The notes under the pieces: generated by a model
What the model was told of the DNA's origin: nothing
Database searches by the model: none
What the model saw: the letters and a program-made list of their open reading frames with translations, nothing else
Position numbers and translations under genes: made by a program
Shown here: positions 1 through 9,780 of the stretch, in pieces
Position numbering within the stretch: position 1 is the stretch's first letter
How the letters are laid out: every line of letters starts with the position of its first letter
Source of the DNA: Micromonospora okii
Lineage (GTDB): Bacteria; Actinomycetota; Actinomycetes; Mycobacteriales; Micromonosporaceae
Length of the DNA: 64,000 bases
Assembly: GCF_020884795.1 (NCBI RefSeq)
Contig: NZ_BBZF01000012.1
Span: forward strand, 674,664 to 738,663
Direction: 5' to 3'

Positions 1-1704
1 CGCGACGCCTCCGGCATCGTGCAGGTGGTCTTCCGCGAGGAGGACGCGCACGCGCTGCGCAACGAGTTCTGCGTGAAGGTCACCGGCGAGGTGACCCGCC
101 GCCCGGAGGGCAACGAGAACCCGGAGCTGCCCACCGGCGACATCGAGGTGACCGCCAGCGCGCTGGAGGTGCTCTCCGAGGCCGCGCCGCTGCCGCTGCC
201 CGTGGACGACCAGGTGGAGGCCGGCGACGACATCCGGCTCCGCTACCGCTACCTGGACCTGCGCCGCAGCGGCCCGGCGAGGGCGATGCGGCTGCGCTCG
301 CGGGCCAACCAGCTCGCCCGGGGCGTGCTGCACGACCGCGACTTCCTGGAGATCGAGACCCCGACGCTGACCCGCTCCACCCCGGAGGGCGCCCGCGACT
401 TCCTGGTCCCGGTCCGCCTCCAGCCGGGAAGCTGGTACGCGCTGCCGCAGTCCCCGCAGCTGTTCAAGCAGTTGCTGATGGTCGGCGGCATGGAGCGGTA
501 CTACCAGATCGCCCGCTGCTACCGCGACGAGGACTTCCGCGCCGACCGGCAGCCGGAGTTCACCCAGCTCGACATCGAGATGTCCTTCGTGACCGAGGAC
601 GACGTGATCGACCTCGGCGAGGCGATCGTCTCGGCGCTGTGGAAGGACCTGGCCGGGTACGAGATCTCCCGGCCGATCCCGCGCATCACCTGGCACGACG
701 CGATGGCCCGGTACGGCTCCGACAAGCCGGACCTGCGCTACGGCGTCGAGCTGACCGAGCTGACGGAGTACCTGCGCGGCACCGAGTTCCGGGTCTTCGC
801 CTCGGCGATCGACGCGGGCGGCTACGTCGGCGCGGTCGTCATGCCGGGCGGCGCGGGCCAGACCCGCAAGGAGCTGGACGGCTGGCAGGACTGGGCCAAG
901 GCGCGCGGCGCGAAGGGCCTGGCGTACGTGGTGCTCGACGCCGAGACCGGTGCCCCGCGCGGCCCGGTGGCGAAGAACCTCTCCGAGGCGCACCTGGCCG
1001 GGCTGGCCGACGCGGTCGGCGCGAAGCCGGGCGACGCGGTCTTCTTCGCCGCCGGCCCCGAGGCCCGCGGGGCCCAGGAGCTGCTCGGCGCGGCCCGCAT
1101 CGAGATCGCCAGGCGGGCCAAGCTCGTCGACGACAGTGCGTGGGCGTTCTGCTGGGTGGTGGACGCGCCGATGTTCGAACGGACCTCGGACGACAATGGC
1201 GGAGCGGGCGGCTGGACGGCCGTGCACCACCCGTTCACCTCGCCGAACGCCGAGTGGGTGGACCGCTTCGAGGAGGCCCCGGACCGGGCGCTGGCCTACG
1301 CGTACGACATCGTCTGCAACGGCAACGAGATCGGCGGCGGCTCGATCCGTATCCACCGGGGCGACGTGCAGCAGCGGGTCTTCGACCTGCTCGGCATCAC
1401 CCCCGAAGAGGCGCAGGACAAGTTCGGCTTCCTGCTGGAGGCGTTCAAGTACGGCGCCCCGCCGCACGGCGGCATCGCCTTCGGCTGGGACCGGGTCTGC
1501 ATGCTGCTGGCCGGCGCGGACTCGATCCGCGAGGTCATCGCGTTCCCGAAGACCCGGGGCGGCTTCGACCCGCTGACCGGCGCGCCGACGCCGATCACCG
1601 GGCAGCAGCGGGCCGAGGCGGGCATCGACGCCAAGCCGAAGCCGGCCGCCGCGCCGCACGCCGGCACCGCCGGCCCGGCCGCCCCGGTGGCCGACCCGGT
1701 CTGA
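1..1704 (+). CDS. aspS: Aspartyl-tRNA synthetase, 5' end missing
   Basis: Class II aminoacyl-tRNA synthetase that charges tRNA-Asp (tRNA-Asn too in some bacteria) in the cytoplasm. The frame is open from base 1 and reads [11 protein letters not shown], the end of the first anticodon-binding OB-fold strand set, so the start lies upstream; 567 residues are visible and perhaps 30-40 are missing. Motif 2 is seen as [18 protein letters not shown] and motif 3 as GGIAFGWDR, with the bacterial GAD insertion between them. The C-terminus carries an Ala/Pro-rich tail of about 25 residues after the catalytic core. A 64-base gap separates it from the next gene, which has its own ribosome site. Confidence 0.97.
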   Translation, partial: RDASGIVQVVFREEDAHALRNEFCVKVTGEVTRRPEGNENPELPTGDIEVTASALEVLSEAAPLPLPVDDQVEAGDDIRLRYRYLDLRRSGPARAMRLRSRANQLARGVLHDRDFLEIETPTLTRSTPEGARDFLVPVRLQPGSWYALPQSPQLFKQLLMVGGMERYYQIARCYRDEDFRADRQPEFTQLDIEMSFVTEDDVIDLGEAIVSALWKDLAGYEISRPIPRITWHDAMARYGSDKPDLRYGVELTELTEYLRGTEFRVFASAIDAGGYVGAVVMPGGAGQTRKELDGWQDWAKARGAKGLAYVVLDAETGAPRGPVAKNLSEAHLAGLADAVGAKPGDAVFFAAGPEARGAQELLGAARIEIARRAKLVDDSAWAFCWVVDAPMFERTSDDNGGAGGWTAVHHPFTSPNAEWVDRFEEAPDRALAYAYDIVCNGNEIGGGSIRIHRGDVQQRVFDLLGITPEEAQDKFGFLLEAFKYGAPPHGGIAFGWDRVCMLLAGADSIREVIAFPKTRGGFDPLTGAPTPITGQQRAEAGIDAKPKPAAAPHAGTAGPAAPVADPV

Positions 1705-1768
1705 GCCGCACAGTGTCGAGGCGGGGCGTCACGGAGGTGGCGCCCCGCCGCCGTGGAGGGGGAGGCGC

Positions 1769-2584
1769 GTGACGCTGCTCGTGGTGGGCGCCAGCGGGCA
1801 CCTCGGCGCCGAGGTGTGCCGGCAGGCCGTCGCGGCGGGGGAGCGGGTGGTCGGCACGTACCACGCCCACCCCGTCGAGGCGGCCGGCGTCGAGGCGCGC
1901 CGGCTCGACGTGACCGACCGGGCCGCCGTGCGCGCGCTGGTCGCGGCGGTGCGGCCCACCGCCGTGGTGAGCACCCCCTACCGGTACGCCGACTGGGCGG
2001 TCACCGCCGACGGGGCCGCGCACGTCGCGTTCGCCGCCGCCGAGGCGGGGGCGCGGCTGGTGCACCTGTCCAGCGACGCGCTGCACGCCGGCCGGCCCGA
2101 GCCGTACGCCGACGACGAGGTGCCGACCCCCGTCTTCCCGTACGGGGCGGCGAAGGCGGCGGCCGAGACCGCCGTGCGGGCGATCGACCCGTCCGCCGCG
2201 CTGGTGCGTACCTCGTTGATCGTGGGCGACGAGCGGAGCAAGCAGGTCCGGCTCTGCCTGGACGCCCTCGCGGGCCGGGCGAGCCTGTTCACCGACGAGG
2301 TCCGCTGCCCGGTCGACGTGGCCGACCTGGCCGCCGCGGTCCTCGAACTGGCGGCGGGCGACCACGCCGGTCCGCTGAACGTGGCCGGTGCGGACGCGGT
2401 CAGCCGCGCGGAGCTGGGGCTGCTGGTGGCCCGCCGGTTCGGCGTCGACCCGGCCGGGCTGCGGACCGCCACGAGCGCCGCGTCGGGCCCGCCCCGCCCC
2501 ACCGAGGTACGCCTCGACAGCTCCCGGGCCGCCGCCCTGCTGCGCACCCGCCTGCGCGGGGCCAGCGAGTTCCTGGCTCCCTGA
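1769..2584 (+). CDS. NAD(P)-dependent sugar epimerase/reductase (RmlD-like SDR)
   Basis: Extended short-chain dehydrogenase/reductase of 271 residues. The N-terminal Rossmann motif is VVGASGHLG (residues about 4-12). A serine in HLSSDALHAG and the YGAAKAAAE stretch match the Ser-Tyr-x-x-x-Lys catalytic pattern of the family, resembling dTDP-4-dehydrorhamnose reductases. Substrate cannot be told from sequence; no sugar-nucleotide genes lie nearby, so a stand-alone role is likely. The GTG start is placed by a strong GGAGGGGGAGG ribosome site just upstream. The gene stops about 30 bases before the operator of the next gene, so the two are probably separately controlled. Confidence 0.85.
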   Translation: MTLLVVGASGHLGAEVCRQAVAAGERVVGTYHAHPVEAAGVEARRLDVTDRAAVRALVAAVRPTAVVSTPYRYADWAVTADGAAHVAFAAAEAGARLVHLSSDALHAGRPEPYADDEVPTPVFPYGAAKAAAETAVRAIDPSAALVRTSLIVGDERSKQVRLCLDALAGRASLFTDEVRCPVDVADLAAAVLELAAGDHAGPLNVAGADAVSRAELGLLVARRFGVDPAGLRTATSAASGPPRPTEVRLDSSRAAALLRTRLRGASEFLAP

Positions 2585-2611
2585 GCCCGCGTCCTCCCGC
2601 CTCACCGAACT

Positions 2612-2654
2612 TGCACACATCTTCTGCACAACTATTGTGCAGAAGATGTGTGCA
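2612..2654. promoter_or_regulatory. Perfect 20-bp inverted repeat, operator 1 of the ArsR-type regulator
   Basis: Two 20-base arms (2612-2631 and 2635-2654) are exact reverse complements around the spacer CTA. The core at 2625-2641 is TGCACAACTATTGTGCA. The same 17-mer recurs at 2651-2667. The AT-rich dyad lies directly in front of a winged-helix regulator and behaves as expected of an autoregulatory operator. The upstream gene ends at 2584, so the long stem could also act as its terminator. Confidence 0.8.
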
Positions 2655-2667
2655 CAACTATTGTGCA
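2651..2667. promoter_or_regulatory. Operator 2, exact copy of the 17-bp core, overlapping a -10-like hexamer
   Basis: TGCACAACTATTGTGCA, identical to the core of operator 1 and 26 bp downstream of it (about 2.5 helical turns). It includes TATTGT (2659-2664), which ends 7 bases before the ATG at 2672. If TATTGT is the -10 element, transcription would begin at or next to the start codon (leaderless mRNA) and a protein bound here would block the polymerase. Confidence 0.75.
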
Positions 2668-2671
2668 TGCC

Positions 2672-3271
2672 ATGGGAGAAGACGACACGACCGGCGGGGC
2701 CGCGCCGCGCCAGGTCCGGCTGGACCACCGACAGGTGCGGGTGCTGGCCCACCCGCTGCGGCTGCGGCTGCTCGGCGCGCTGCGGGTCCACGGCGCCGCC
2801 ACCGCCACCGGCCTCGCCGAGCTGCTCGACACCAACACCGGCGCCACCAGCTACCACCTGCGCCAGCTCGCCGAGGCGGGGCTGGTCGTCGAGGACGCCG
2901 ACCGGGCCGCCGGGCGGCAGCGCTGGTGGCGGGCGGTGCACGAGTCCAGCGACTGGGACCCGACGGACTTCGACGACGACCCGGACGCCCGCGCCGCCGC
3001 CGAGTGGATCCAGGCCAACCAGGTGCGGGTGCTGGCCGAAATCTCCGAGCGCTGGTTCGCCGTCCAGTCGGCCTGGTCGTCCGCCTGGCGGGACGCCGCC
3101 GGCATGGGCGACGCGCTGATCCGCCTCGGGCCGGAGCGGCTCCAGGCGCTGGAGGCGGAGCTGTGGCAGGTTGTCGAGCGCTACCGTGACGACTCCGCCC
3201 CCGTGGAGCCGGACGCCCAGCCGGTGCACCTCTTCGTGGCCGCGTACCCGCTGATCGGGCCGACCCCGTGA
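2672..3271 (+). CDS. ArsR-type winged-helix transcriptional regulator
   Basis: A 199-residue DNA-binding repressor-like protein. The winged helix spans about residues 15-95: HPLRLRLLGALRVHG, then a recognition-helix region TGATSYHLRQLAEAGLVV, typical of the HTH_20/ArsR group. The C-terminal half is helical and probably dimerises or senses a ligand; no metal-binding cysteines are seen, so the effector is unknown. The ATG at 2672 is preferred because it follows the operator and a -10-like hexamer; an ATG at 2648 would place the operators inside the gene. Its TGA overlaps the GTG of the transporter (GTGA), so regulator and transporter are translated as a pair. Confidence 0.85.
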   Translation: MGEDDTTGGAAPRQVRLDHRQVRVLAHPLRLRLLGALRVHGAATATGLAELLDTNTGATSYHLRQLAEAGLVVEDADRAAGRQRWWRAVHESSDWDPTDFDDDPDARAAAEWIQANQVRVLAEISERWFAVQSAWSSAWRDAAGMGDALIRLGPERLQALEAELWQVVERYRDDSAPVEPDAQPVHLFVAAYPLIGPTP

Positions 3272-4557
3272 GCGCCCTGACCGTACGCCAGGTCCGGTTC
3301 CGCTACCTCGCCCTGCACGGCCTGCGCTGGCTGCCCACCGGCCTGCTGATCCCCGTGCTGGTCCTGCTCATGCAGGAACGCGGGCTGACGCTGTCCCAGA
3401 TCGGCGTCGCCGTCACCGCCCAGGGCCTCGTCGTGCTGGCCCTGGAGCTGCCCACCGGCGGCATGGCCGACGCGCTGGGCAGCAAGCCGGTGCTGGTCAC
3501 CGCCGGGGCGCTCAACCTGGTCTCCCTGGCGCTGTTCGCGGTCGCCGACTCCGTCGCCCTGTTCCTGCTGGTCTTCGCGGTGCAGGGCGCCTACCGGGCG
3601 CTGGACAGCGGCCCCCTGGAGTCCTGGTACGTCGACGCCATCCTCGCCGCCGACCCCAGGGCCGAGTACGAGCGCGGCCTCGGCCACGGGGGCACCGTCG
3701 CCGGTCTCACCATCGCGGGCGGCGCGCTGGTCGCGGGCGGCCTGATCGCCCTCGGCCCGCTCGGCCCGGTGAGCGCGCTGACCGTGCCGGTGCTGGCCGC
3801 CCTCGCGTCGCAGGCGGCGGCGCTGGTCGCCCTGCTGCTCCTGCTCGTCGAGGTCCGCCCCGCCCGGGGCGCGGGGGCGCTGCGCGCCTCGGTCGTCGAG
3901 GCCCCCCGCATGGTCGGTCGGGCGTTCGGGCTGCTGCGCCGCTCCCGGGTGCTGCTCGCCCTGGTCGCGGTGGAGCTGTTCTGGGGCTTCGGCATGGTCA
4001 CCTTCGAGTCGCTGCTGCCGGTCCGGCTCGCCGAGGTGGTGGGCGACCCCGACCGCGCCGCCGCGCTGCTCGGCCCGGCCAGCTCCGTCGCCTGGCTCGC
4101 CTCGGCGGCCGGGGCCGCGCTGACCCCGCTGCTGTTGCGCTGGCCGGGGGCCGCCCCGGGCGCGGCGCTGCTGCGGCTGCTCCAGGGCGCGACCGTGGTC
4201 GGGATGGGGCTGCTCGCGGGCCCGGTCGGCGTGCTGGTCGCGTACCTGGCCTGCTACGCCGTGCACGGCGCGTCGAACCCGCTGCACCTGGGGCTGCTGC
4301 ACCGGCAGGTCGACGGGCCGTACCGGACCAGCGTGCTGTCGCTGAACTCGATGATGGCCCAGCCGGCCGGCGCGCTCGGCGCGTTGGTGCTGACCGCGCT
4401 CGCCGACCGCAGCAGCGTCACCACGGCGATGCTCGTCGGCGCCGTGGTGCTCGCGGTCGCCGCGCCGCTCTACCTGCCCGCCTGGCGCGCCGCCCGCACC
4501 ACCGTCGCTCCTGCCCCGGCGGCGGCCTCCGACCCCGCCCCCGCCGGGGCGCGCTGA
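3268..4557 (+). CDS. MFS transporter, paired with the upstream regulator
   Basis: Integral membrane protein of 429 residues with about 12 hydrophobic segments, of the major facilitator superfamily. The loop after the second segment reads ELPTGGMADALGSKPV, the MFS motif-A region (G-x-x-x-D). The protein likely exports a small molecule, with the ArsR-type protein as its switch; the substrate cannot be told. The GTG start overlaps the regulator's TGA by 4 bases, a strong sign of one transcript and coupled translation. It is convergent with the GNAT gene, with a palindromic repeat between. Confidence 0.85.
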   Translation: MSALTVRQVRFRYLALHGLRWLPTGLLIPVLVLLMQERGLTLSQIGVAVTAQGLVVLALELPTGGMADALGSKPVLVTAGALNLVSLALFAVADSVALFLLVFAVQGAYRALDSGPLESWYVDAILAADPRAEYERGLGHGGTVAGLTIAGGALVAGGLIALGPLGPVSALTVPVLAALASQAAALVALLLLLVEVRPARGAGALRASVVEAPRMVGRAFGLLRRSRVLLALVAVELFWGFGMVTFESLLPVRLAEVVGDPDRAAALLGPASSVAWLASAAGAALTPLLLRWPGAAPGAALLRLLQGATVVGMGLLAGPVGVLVAYLACYAVHGASNPLHLGLLHRQVDGPYRTSVLSLNSMMAQPAGALGALVLTALADRSSVTTAMLVGAVVLAVAAPLYLPAWRAARTTVAPAPAAASDPAPAGAR

Positions 4558-4563
4558 CGGGCC

Positions 4564-4629
4564 GAGGTGTGTGGGGAGGGGGCCCTTCCTATGCAGAAAG
4601 CGTTAACAGGGTGCCCCTCCTTGCACCTC
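4564..4629. repeat. GGGCCCTTCCT/GTTAAC hairpin repeat, copy 1, between convergent genes
   Basis: A 66-bp element bounded by GAGGTG and CACCTC. It carries GGGCCCTTCCT, then AGCGTTAACAGGG, then GCCCCTCCTTGC, so the two ends can pair as an imperfect hairpin. A close relative lies at 20047-20108. It fills the gap between the MFS gene and the GNAT gene; the GNAT stop codon lies in its last bases. A bidirectional terminator role is inferred from position and symmetry. Confidence 0.75.
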
Positions 4630-5368
4630 AACCCAGGTGGACCGAGGAGCGGGGCGCGGTGCCGGTGAAGCCGAGCCGGCGGTAGAGCCGGCCCGCCCCG
4701 ACGTTGTCGGTGTACACCCCGAGCGCCACGAGGTCGTGGCGGGCGAGCAGGGCCTTGGTCATCCCGGCGGTCAGGGCCGCGCCGAGCCCGCGTCCCCGCC
4801 GCTCCGGGGCCACGGTCAACCCGGAGAGGAACCCGACGTCGCCCCGGCTCCGGTCGGCCCCGCAGGCGACCAGCCGGTCGCCGTCGCGGATGCCGTACCA
4901 GTCGACGATCCCCGTGTCGTCCGGGCGCGAGGCGCTGGTGGGGAAGGCGCGCTCGATCAGGGCGTCGAGGGCGGGGTGGTCGGCCTCGGTCAGGCGCACC
5001 ACCCGCTTCTCGCCAGCTTGCGGCGGCGGGGCGGTGCCGGTCCAGAGGAAGTCCCAGTGGTCGAGCCGGGCCACGGGCAGCCGCCCGGCGACCTCCTCGG
5101 GGGTGCAGCGGGGAACGTTGACCGACTGGCCGGGGCGCAGCGTCCCGGCGGCGAGGAGACCGGCGAAGACGTCGAGCGCCGCCCCGGTCGGGCCCAGCGA
5201 CCCACCCGCCGACCACTGGCCCTGCGGGAGGAGCCAGCCCACCGCCCCGTCGCGCCGCCACCCGCGTGCCTCCTGGCCGCGCCCCAGGACGTGCCGGGCG
5301 TACGGGTGGTGTCCGGTGGCGGCGAGCAGGGCGTCCCGACCCACCAGGACCTCGTTGGGGGCGATCAC
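4628..5368 (-). CDS. GNAT-family N-acetyltransferase
   Basis: A 246-residue acetyl-CoA-dependent acetyltransferase with an N-terminal region of about 120 residues before the GNAT core. The acetyl-CoA loop is visible as VAPERRGRGLGAALT (motif A, Q/RxxGxG/A), and the C-terminal beta strand as YTDNVGAGRLYRRLGF. Substrate unknown. The start is set at the GTG at 5368 (VIAPNEVLVGRDALLAATG), where conserved-looking sequence begins; the frame stays open upstream but loses protein-like character. It is divergent from the small membrane protein at 5486. Confidence 0.85.
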   Translation of the reverse strand: MIAPNEVLVGRDALLAATGHHPYARHVLGRGQEARGWRRDGAVGWLLPQGQWSAGGSLGPTGAALDVFAGLLAAGTLRPGQSVNVPRCTPEEVAGRLPVARLDHWDFLWTGTAPPPQAGEKRVVRLTEADHPALDALIERAFPTSASRPDDTGIVDWYGIRDGDRLVACGADRSRGDVGFLSGLTVAPERRGRGLGAALTAGMTKALLARHDLVALGVYTDNVGAGRLYRRLGFTGTAPRSSVHLG

Positions 5369-5485
5369 CCGCCCAGCGTACGAGAGGGCCCGGGCCGACG
5401 TGCGCGTCCAGGGTGGAGATTGGGGATCGGACCGATCGGGTACATCCCTCGCCGACCTACTGGGAACCCCCACCGGAGGACCGAC

Positions 5486-5698
5486 ATGCTCGCCATCATC
5501 GCGGCCATCGTCTTCGGCTTCGCCCTGTTGATCGACCTGCTCGACACCAACCTCGGCGCGCCGGCACTGTTCAACACCCACACCCTGATGCTGATCGGCT
5601 TCCTGCTGCTCTCCCTCTACCTGGCCGGCGTCGGCAGTGGCTCCCGCAGCGGCGGGGGAGGGCGCTGGTACCGGGGTCGCCGCCCGGGCCGGGGCTGA
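5486..5698 (+). CDS. Small membrane protein, two predicted helices
   Basis: A 70-residue protein: helix 1 about residues 1-19 (MLAIIAAIVFGFALLIDLL), a short loop, helix 2 about residues 31-46 (LMLIGFLLLSLYLAG), and a Gly/Arg-rich cytoplasmic tail. It has a good ribosome site (GGAGGA at 5475-5480) six bases before the ATG and is followed by a strong hairpin, so it looks like an independent, real gene. I do not recognise a function. Confidence 0.7.
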   Translation: MLAIIAAIVFGFALLIDLLDTNLGAPALFNTHTLMLIGFLLLSLYLAGVGSGSRSGGGGRWYRGRRPGRG

Positions 5699-5713
5699 CC
5701 GTATCCGATCATG

Positions 5714-5760
5714 CCGGGCGGGGTCCGCGCCGCAGTTCCAGGGGCGCGGACCCCGCCCGG
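5714..5760 (+). terminator. 18-bp perfect hairpin after the small membrane gene
   Basis: Arms 5714-5731 and 5743-5760 are exact reverse complements (CCGGGCGGGGTCCGCGCC) with an 11-base loop. It follows the small membrane gene by 15 bases and precedes the rarA start by 13. No T-run follows, which is common for actinobacterial terminators. Confidence 0.7.
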
Positions 5761-5773
5761 TACTGTCTTCCTG

Positions 5774-7270
5774 ATGGAGTCCGACGCCCTCTTCTCCCTC
5801 GGCGCACCCGCCGGGCCGTCCAGCGCCCCCCCGGGTCCTGTCGACGTGGACGGCTTCACTCCGGTGTCGACCGACTCCCCCCTGCCCGTGCGGATGCGCC
5901 CGGCCGGCATCGACGAGCTCGTCGGGCAGGAGCACCTGCTCGCCCCGGGCGCCCCGCTGCGCCAGCTCGTCACCGGGGCGACCCCGATGTCGGTGATCCT
6001 CTGGGGGCCGCCCGGCTGCGGGAAGACCACGATCGCGCACCTGGTGGCCCGCGCCACCGACCGCCGCTTCGTGGCGATGTCGGCGCTGAACGCCGGGGTC
6101 AAGGACGTCCGCGCCGTGATCGACACCGCCCGCCGGCAGCGCCGTTCCGGCGGGCCGCAGACCGTGCTCTTCATCGACGAGGTGCACCGGTTCAGCAAGA
6201 CCCAGCAGGACTCGCTGCTCGCCGCCGTCGAGGACCGCACGGTCACCCTGCTCGCGGCGACCACGGAGAACCCGTACTTCTCGGTCATCTCGCCGCTGCT
6301 GTCGCGGTGCGTGCTGCTCACCCTCCAGCCGCTGGACGACGCGGCGGTGCGCGGCCTGCTGCGCCGCGCGGTCGCCGACGAGCGCGGCCTGGGCGGCGCG
6401 CTCGCCCTGGACGCCGAGGCCGAGGACCACCTGGTCCGCCTCGCCGGGGGCGACGTGCGAAAGGCGCTCACCGCGCTGGAGGCGGCGGCGGCCTCGGCCA
6501 CGGCGCTCGGCACCGGCCGGATCGACCTGGCCACCGCCGAGCAGGCCGTCGACGTGGCGGCGGTGCGCTACGACCGGGCCGGCGACGCCCACTACGACGT
6601 GACCAGCGCGTTCATCAAGAGCATGCGCGGCTCGGACGTCGACGCGGCGCTGCACTGGCTGGCCCGGATGCTGGTGGCCGGCGAGGACGCCCGGTTCATC
6701 GCCCGCAGGCTGGTCATCTTCGCCAGCGAGGACGTGGGGATGGCAGACCCGGGGGCGCTGAGCGTGGCCACCGCCGCCGCCCAGGCCGTGGAGTTCGTCG
6801 GCCTGCCCGAGGCGCAGCTCAACCTCGCCCAGGCGGTGATCCACCTGGCCACCGCCCCGAAGTCCAACTCCGCCACGAGCGCGATCGGGGCCGCCGTCGC
6901 GGACGTGCGCGCCGGCCGGGGCGGGCCGGTGCCGCGCGGCCTGCGCGACGCCCACTACGCCGGTGCCCGGGGCCTCGGGCACGGCACGGGATACCGGTAC
7001 CCGCACGACGACTCCCGGGGCGTGGTCACCCAGCAGTACGTCCCCGACGACCTTGTCGGGGTCGACTACTACCGTCCCAGCGGGCACGGTGCGGAGCGGT
7101 CGGTGGCCACCCGGCTGCCGCTGCTGCGCCGGATCGTCCGGGGGCTGCCCGCCCCCGCGCGTCCGGACGGTCCGGGCCCGTCGGGCAACGGCCGGCACCC
7201 CTCGGGCAACGGACCCGCCGGCGCGGCGGACGAGGACGGCAGCGACGCCGTCGGGGAGGGTCAGCAGTGA
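5774..7270 (+). CDS. rarA: Replication-associated recombination protein A (RarA/MgsA AAA+ ATPase)
   Basis: A 498-residue AAA+ ATPase related to clamp loaders and RuvB that acts at stalled replication forks. Walker A is GPPGCGKTT and Walker B is LFIDEVHRF, followed by the sensor stretch [11 protein letters not shown]. The C-terminal MgsA domain is present, ending with [11 protein letters not shown] and [10 protein letters not shown]. The ATG at 5774 is chosen over an ATG at 5711 that lies inside the upstream hairpin; TACTGT at 5761-5766 ends seven bases before the ATG and no ribosome site is seen, so the mRNA may be leaderless. The stop overlaps the next GTG (GTGA). Confidence 0.93.
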   Translation: MESDALFSLGAPAGPSSAPPGPVDVDGFTPVSTDSPLPVRMRPAGIDELVGQEHLLAPGAPLRQLVTGATPMSVILWGPPGCGKTTIAHLVARATDRRFVAMSALNAGVKDVRAVIDTARRQRRSGGPQTVLFIDEVHRFSKTQQDSLLAAVEDRTVTLLAATTENPYFSVISPLLSRCVLLTLQPLDDAAVRGLLRRAVADERGLGGALALDAEAEDHLVRLAGGDVRKALTALEAAAASATALGTGRIDLATAEQAVDVAAVRYDRAGDAHYDVTSAFIKSMRGSDVDAALHWLARMLVAGEDARFIARRLVIFASEDVGMADPGALSVATAAAQAVEFVGLPEAQLNLAQAVIHLATAPKSNSATSAIGAAVADVRAGRGGPVPRGLRDAHYAGARGLGHGTGYRYPHDDSRGVVTQQYVPDDLVGVDYYRPSGHGAERSVATRLPLLRRIVRGLPAPARPDGPGPSGNGRHPSGNGPAGAADEDGSDAVGEGQQ

Positions 7271-9780
7271 GATCCCGTGGTTCGGAGCGACCGGAGGACG
7301 GCCCCGACGAGCGGCGCGAGCCGCGCGCCAAGGGGCGCCGGTGGGGTCGGGGCCGACCCGACAGCGAGCCCGAGGAGCCGGTCAGCGGCGAGGAGTTCGG
7401 CTGGATCGACGACCTGCGCTCCGCCAAGCAGCAGCGCGGCGAGCTGACCCAGGAGGCCGGCGGGCCGGGGCAGGCAACCGGCCACCCCGATCCGCAGCAG
7501 CGGCGTGGCCCGGCCGGGGCCCAGGCCACGCCCCCGGTGCGGGGCGCCGATCCCGCTTCCGCGCGCCCCCGCCCGGTCGACGGGCCGTGGCCGGGCTCGC
7601 CCGCCCCGGGCCGCCGCCCCGGCCCCGCCGAGCCGCCCGGCCCGCCGCACCCGTCCCACGCGTCGGCCCCCCCGCCGCACGCGTCGGTCCCGCAGCCGCC
7701 GCACGCCGCCCCGCCGCCGCGCCCCGCGCAGGGCGCGGCTCGGCCGGTGCAGCCCTCCCACCCCGCGCAGGCCGCGGTTCCGCCGGCGCAGCCGTCCCAC
7801 GCGGCGGTCCCCCCGGTGCGCTCCGCGCAGGGACCGGACCCCTCCGCCGTCCCGCCGCACCGCCCGCCGTACCCGGCGGCACCGCCCGCCCGGCCCCCGG
7901 TGCGCGACGGCCAGCCCCCGAGCGGCGGCTGGCCGGTCGCCCCGGCCGGGCCGCCCCCCGCCGGCCGGGCCGCCGCGCCCGCCCCCGCCGCCGGTCAACG
8001 GGCCGCCGACGAGCAGCCGCCGGTCGTGCCGGCCAGCGGAAACGCGCCTCCCGTGCCGCTCAGCGGTAACGAACCGCCCGTGCCGCTGAGCGGTAACGCG
8101 CCTCCCGTGCCCGGCGCGCCGAGCGGGGAGACGACCGGCGCCCACCGGGCGGTCGACGCCGGGCGCGGGTCGGTCGGCCGGGCCCGGCCACCGGGCGCGC
8201 CCGCCGGGGCGGAGGAGGTGGTGGCGCCCCTGCCCACCGGCCGCGCCGTGCCACCGCCCCGCCCGCCGGCGTCGGCCCGCGCCGGCGAGCGCCCGCCAGC
8301 CAACCCTCGGGCCGACGAGCAGCGTCCGCCGGTCGCTTCCCACTCCGCCGACCCGCGTCCGCCGGTCGCCTCCCACTCCGCCGAGCCGCGTCCGCCGGTT
8401 GCCTCCCACTCCGCCGAGCCGCGCCCGCCCGTTGCCTCCCGCGCTGCCGACCCGCGCCCGCCGGTCGAGCGTGGCGCGGGCGAGCCCCGGGAGCCGGGCA
8501 CCGGTGAGATCCGTGGACCCCGCCGGGAGCCGGGTGCCGAACAGCCCCAGCAGGCGGAACCGGCCCGGGGCACCGCCCGGCCGGGCGCGCCCGCCGAGGC
8601 CCCGCACCCCGGCCGGGCGCCGATGCCCGGCGACCGTCGCCAGTCGGGGGCGCCGACCGGCGCGGCCCCGGTAGTGCGCTCTGCCCCGGTCCCGGGCGCT
8701 CCCGCCGGCCCCCGGCCCGCCGCGGCCGGCGCGGCGGTGCCGCCCGTCCCGCCCGGCCGGGCGACGCCGCCGGCGGCCGGTGGCCGAGCCACCCCGCCCG
8801 GCGGTCCCACCCCGCCCGGCGTGGCGCGGGCCGCGGTCTCCGTCGGCCAGCCCGAGGACCGCGCGCCGCGCGACCCGGACCGGCCCGAGCCCGCAGCCGG
8901 TACGGCCGCCGCGCCCCCGCCCCGACCCGGGCACCCGCCTGCGGTGGCCCGCGCCGCCGCGACGGTGCCGGTCGCCGACGGCCCCGCCGCCGAGCCTCCC
9001 CGCCCCGGTACGCGGTCCGTCCGGCCCGGCGTCGACCCCGGCCCGGCCGGGCCGGACCCCGAGGCGTCCCCGCGCCGGAACGCGGAGCAGGACGACCCGT
9101 CCGACGCTGCCCCGGCCGGTCCGGGCGGCCTGCGCGGCGCCCGGTCGGAGCTGCGCCGGCGGATGCGGGAGCGGCGGCGGCTGCGGATGGGCGTGCTGGC
9201 CCTGGTCAGCCTCCTGCTGCTCGGTGCCGTCCCGCTCTACTTCGGCCTGCGGACGCTCAGCCGCGACCCGGTCTTCGACACCCTCGACGAGATGGACGTG
9301 CCCGGCTGGGCGGCGGCGAAGACGGTCGACAACGTCAGCGGCAGCCGATGGTGCTTCCAGGAGTGCCGGGTGCGCGAGCGCACGCTGACCTCGCAGCGGC
9401 CGGTGGAGGAGACGGCGCGCGCCTACCAGGGCGCGCTGACCGGCGACGGCTGGCAGCCCTGGAAGGTGGAGCGCTGCCCCGAGCAGCAGGTGAAGGGCGA
9501 CTACACCTGCTGGCGTCGCGACGAGCTGACGCTCGACCTGTGGGTGCGCGAGCCCGCCTGCGTGCCGCCGCCGATCGACGGGGAGCCCGCTCCGACGGCG
9601 CTGGCCTCGCCCGCAGCGCAGGAGTGCACCGGCTCGTTGGTGTCGGTGAAGGTCCGTAACGCGATCGACGACGAGCGGCTGCGGCCGCAGCCCAGCACCG
9701 ACCCGTCGCTCACCGGCGAAGATCCTTTCCCGACCCTGACCGAGGACCCGCTCGGCGAGGCGACACCCTCACCGTCGTGA
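7267..9780 (+). CDS. Long proline-rich membrane-anchored protein of unknown function
   Basis: An 837-residue protein. About 600 residues are Pro/Ala/Arg-rich and low in complexity, with internal repeats such as [11 protein letters not shown] (several copies near 8325-8465) and SGNAPPVPL (three copies near 8035-8115). A hydrophobic helix follows a basic stretch at about residues 640-662 ([21 protein letters not shown]). The last 170 residues form a compact cysteine-containing domain, probably extracytoplasmic. Start is the GTG that overlaps the rarA stop. I do not recognise the family. The disordered, proline-rich half should be cytoplasmic and may be a protein-interaction region; this is inference. 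Confidence 0.8.
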   Translation: MRSRGSERPEDGPDERREPRAKGRRWGRGRPDSEPEEPVSGEEFGWIDDLRSAKQQRGELTQEAGGPGQATGHPDPQQRRGPAGAQATPPVRGADPASARPRPVDGPWPGSPAPGRRPGPAEPPGPPHPSHASAPPPHASVPQPPHAAPPPRPAQGAARPVQPSHPAQAAVPPAQPSHAAVPPVRSAQGPDPSAVPPHRPPYPAAPPARPPVRDGQPPSGGWPVAPAGPPPAGRAAAPAPAAGQRAADEQPPVVPASGNAPPVPLSGNEPPVPLSGNAPPVPGAPSGETTGAHRAVDAGRGSVGRARPPGAPAGAEEVVAPLPTGRAVPPPRPPASARAGERPPANPRADEQRPPVASHSADPRPPVASHSAEPRPPVASHSAEPRPPVASRAADPRPPVERGAGEPREPGTGEIRGPRREPGAEQPQQAEPARGTARPGAPAEAPHPGRAPMPGDRRQSGAPTGAAPVVRSAPVPGAPAGPRPAAAGAAVPPVPPGRATPPAAGGRATPPGGPTPPGVARAAVSVGQPEDRAPRDPDRPEPAAGTAAAPPPRPGHPPAVARAAATVPVADGPAAEPPRPGTRSVRPGVDPGPAGPDPEASPRRNAEQDDPSDAAPAGPGGLRGARSELRRRMRERRRLRMGVLALVSLLLLGAVPLYFGLRTLSRDPVFDTLDEMDVPGWAAAKTVDNVSGSRWCFQECRVRERTLTSQRPVEETARAYQGALTGDGWQPWKVERCPEQQVKGDYTCWRRDELTLDLWVREPACVPPPIDGEPAPTALASPAAQECTGSLVSVKVRNAIDDERLRPQPSTDPSLTGEDPFPTLTEDPLGEATPSPS

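Noticed and set aside
5266..7266. Long open plus-strand frame running through rarA into the proline-rich gene
   Set aside because: It is out of frame with the clearly conserved rarA protein, and its product before 7267 is Arg/Pro-rich without domains. Only the part from the GTG at 7267 is kept.
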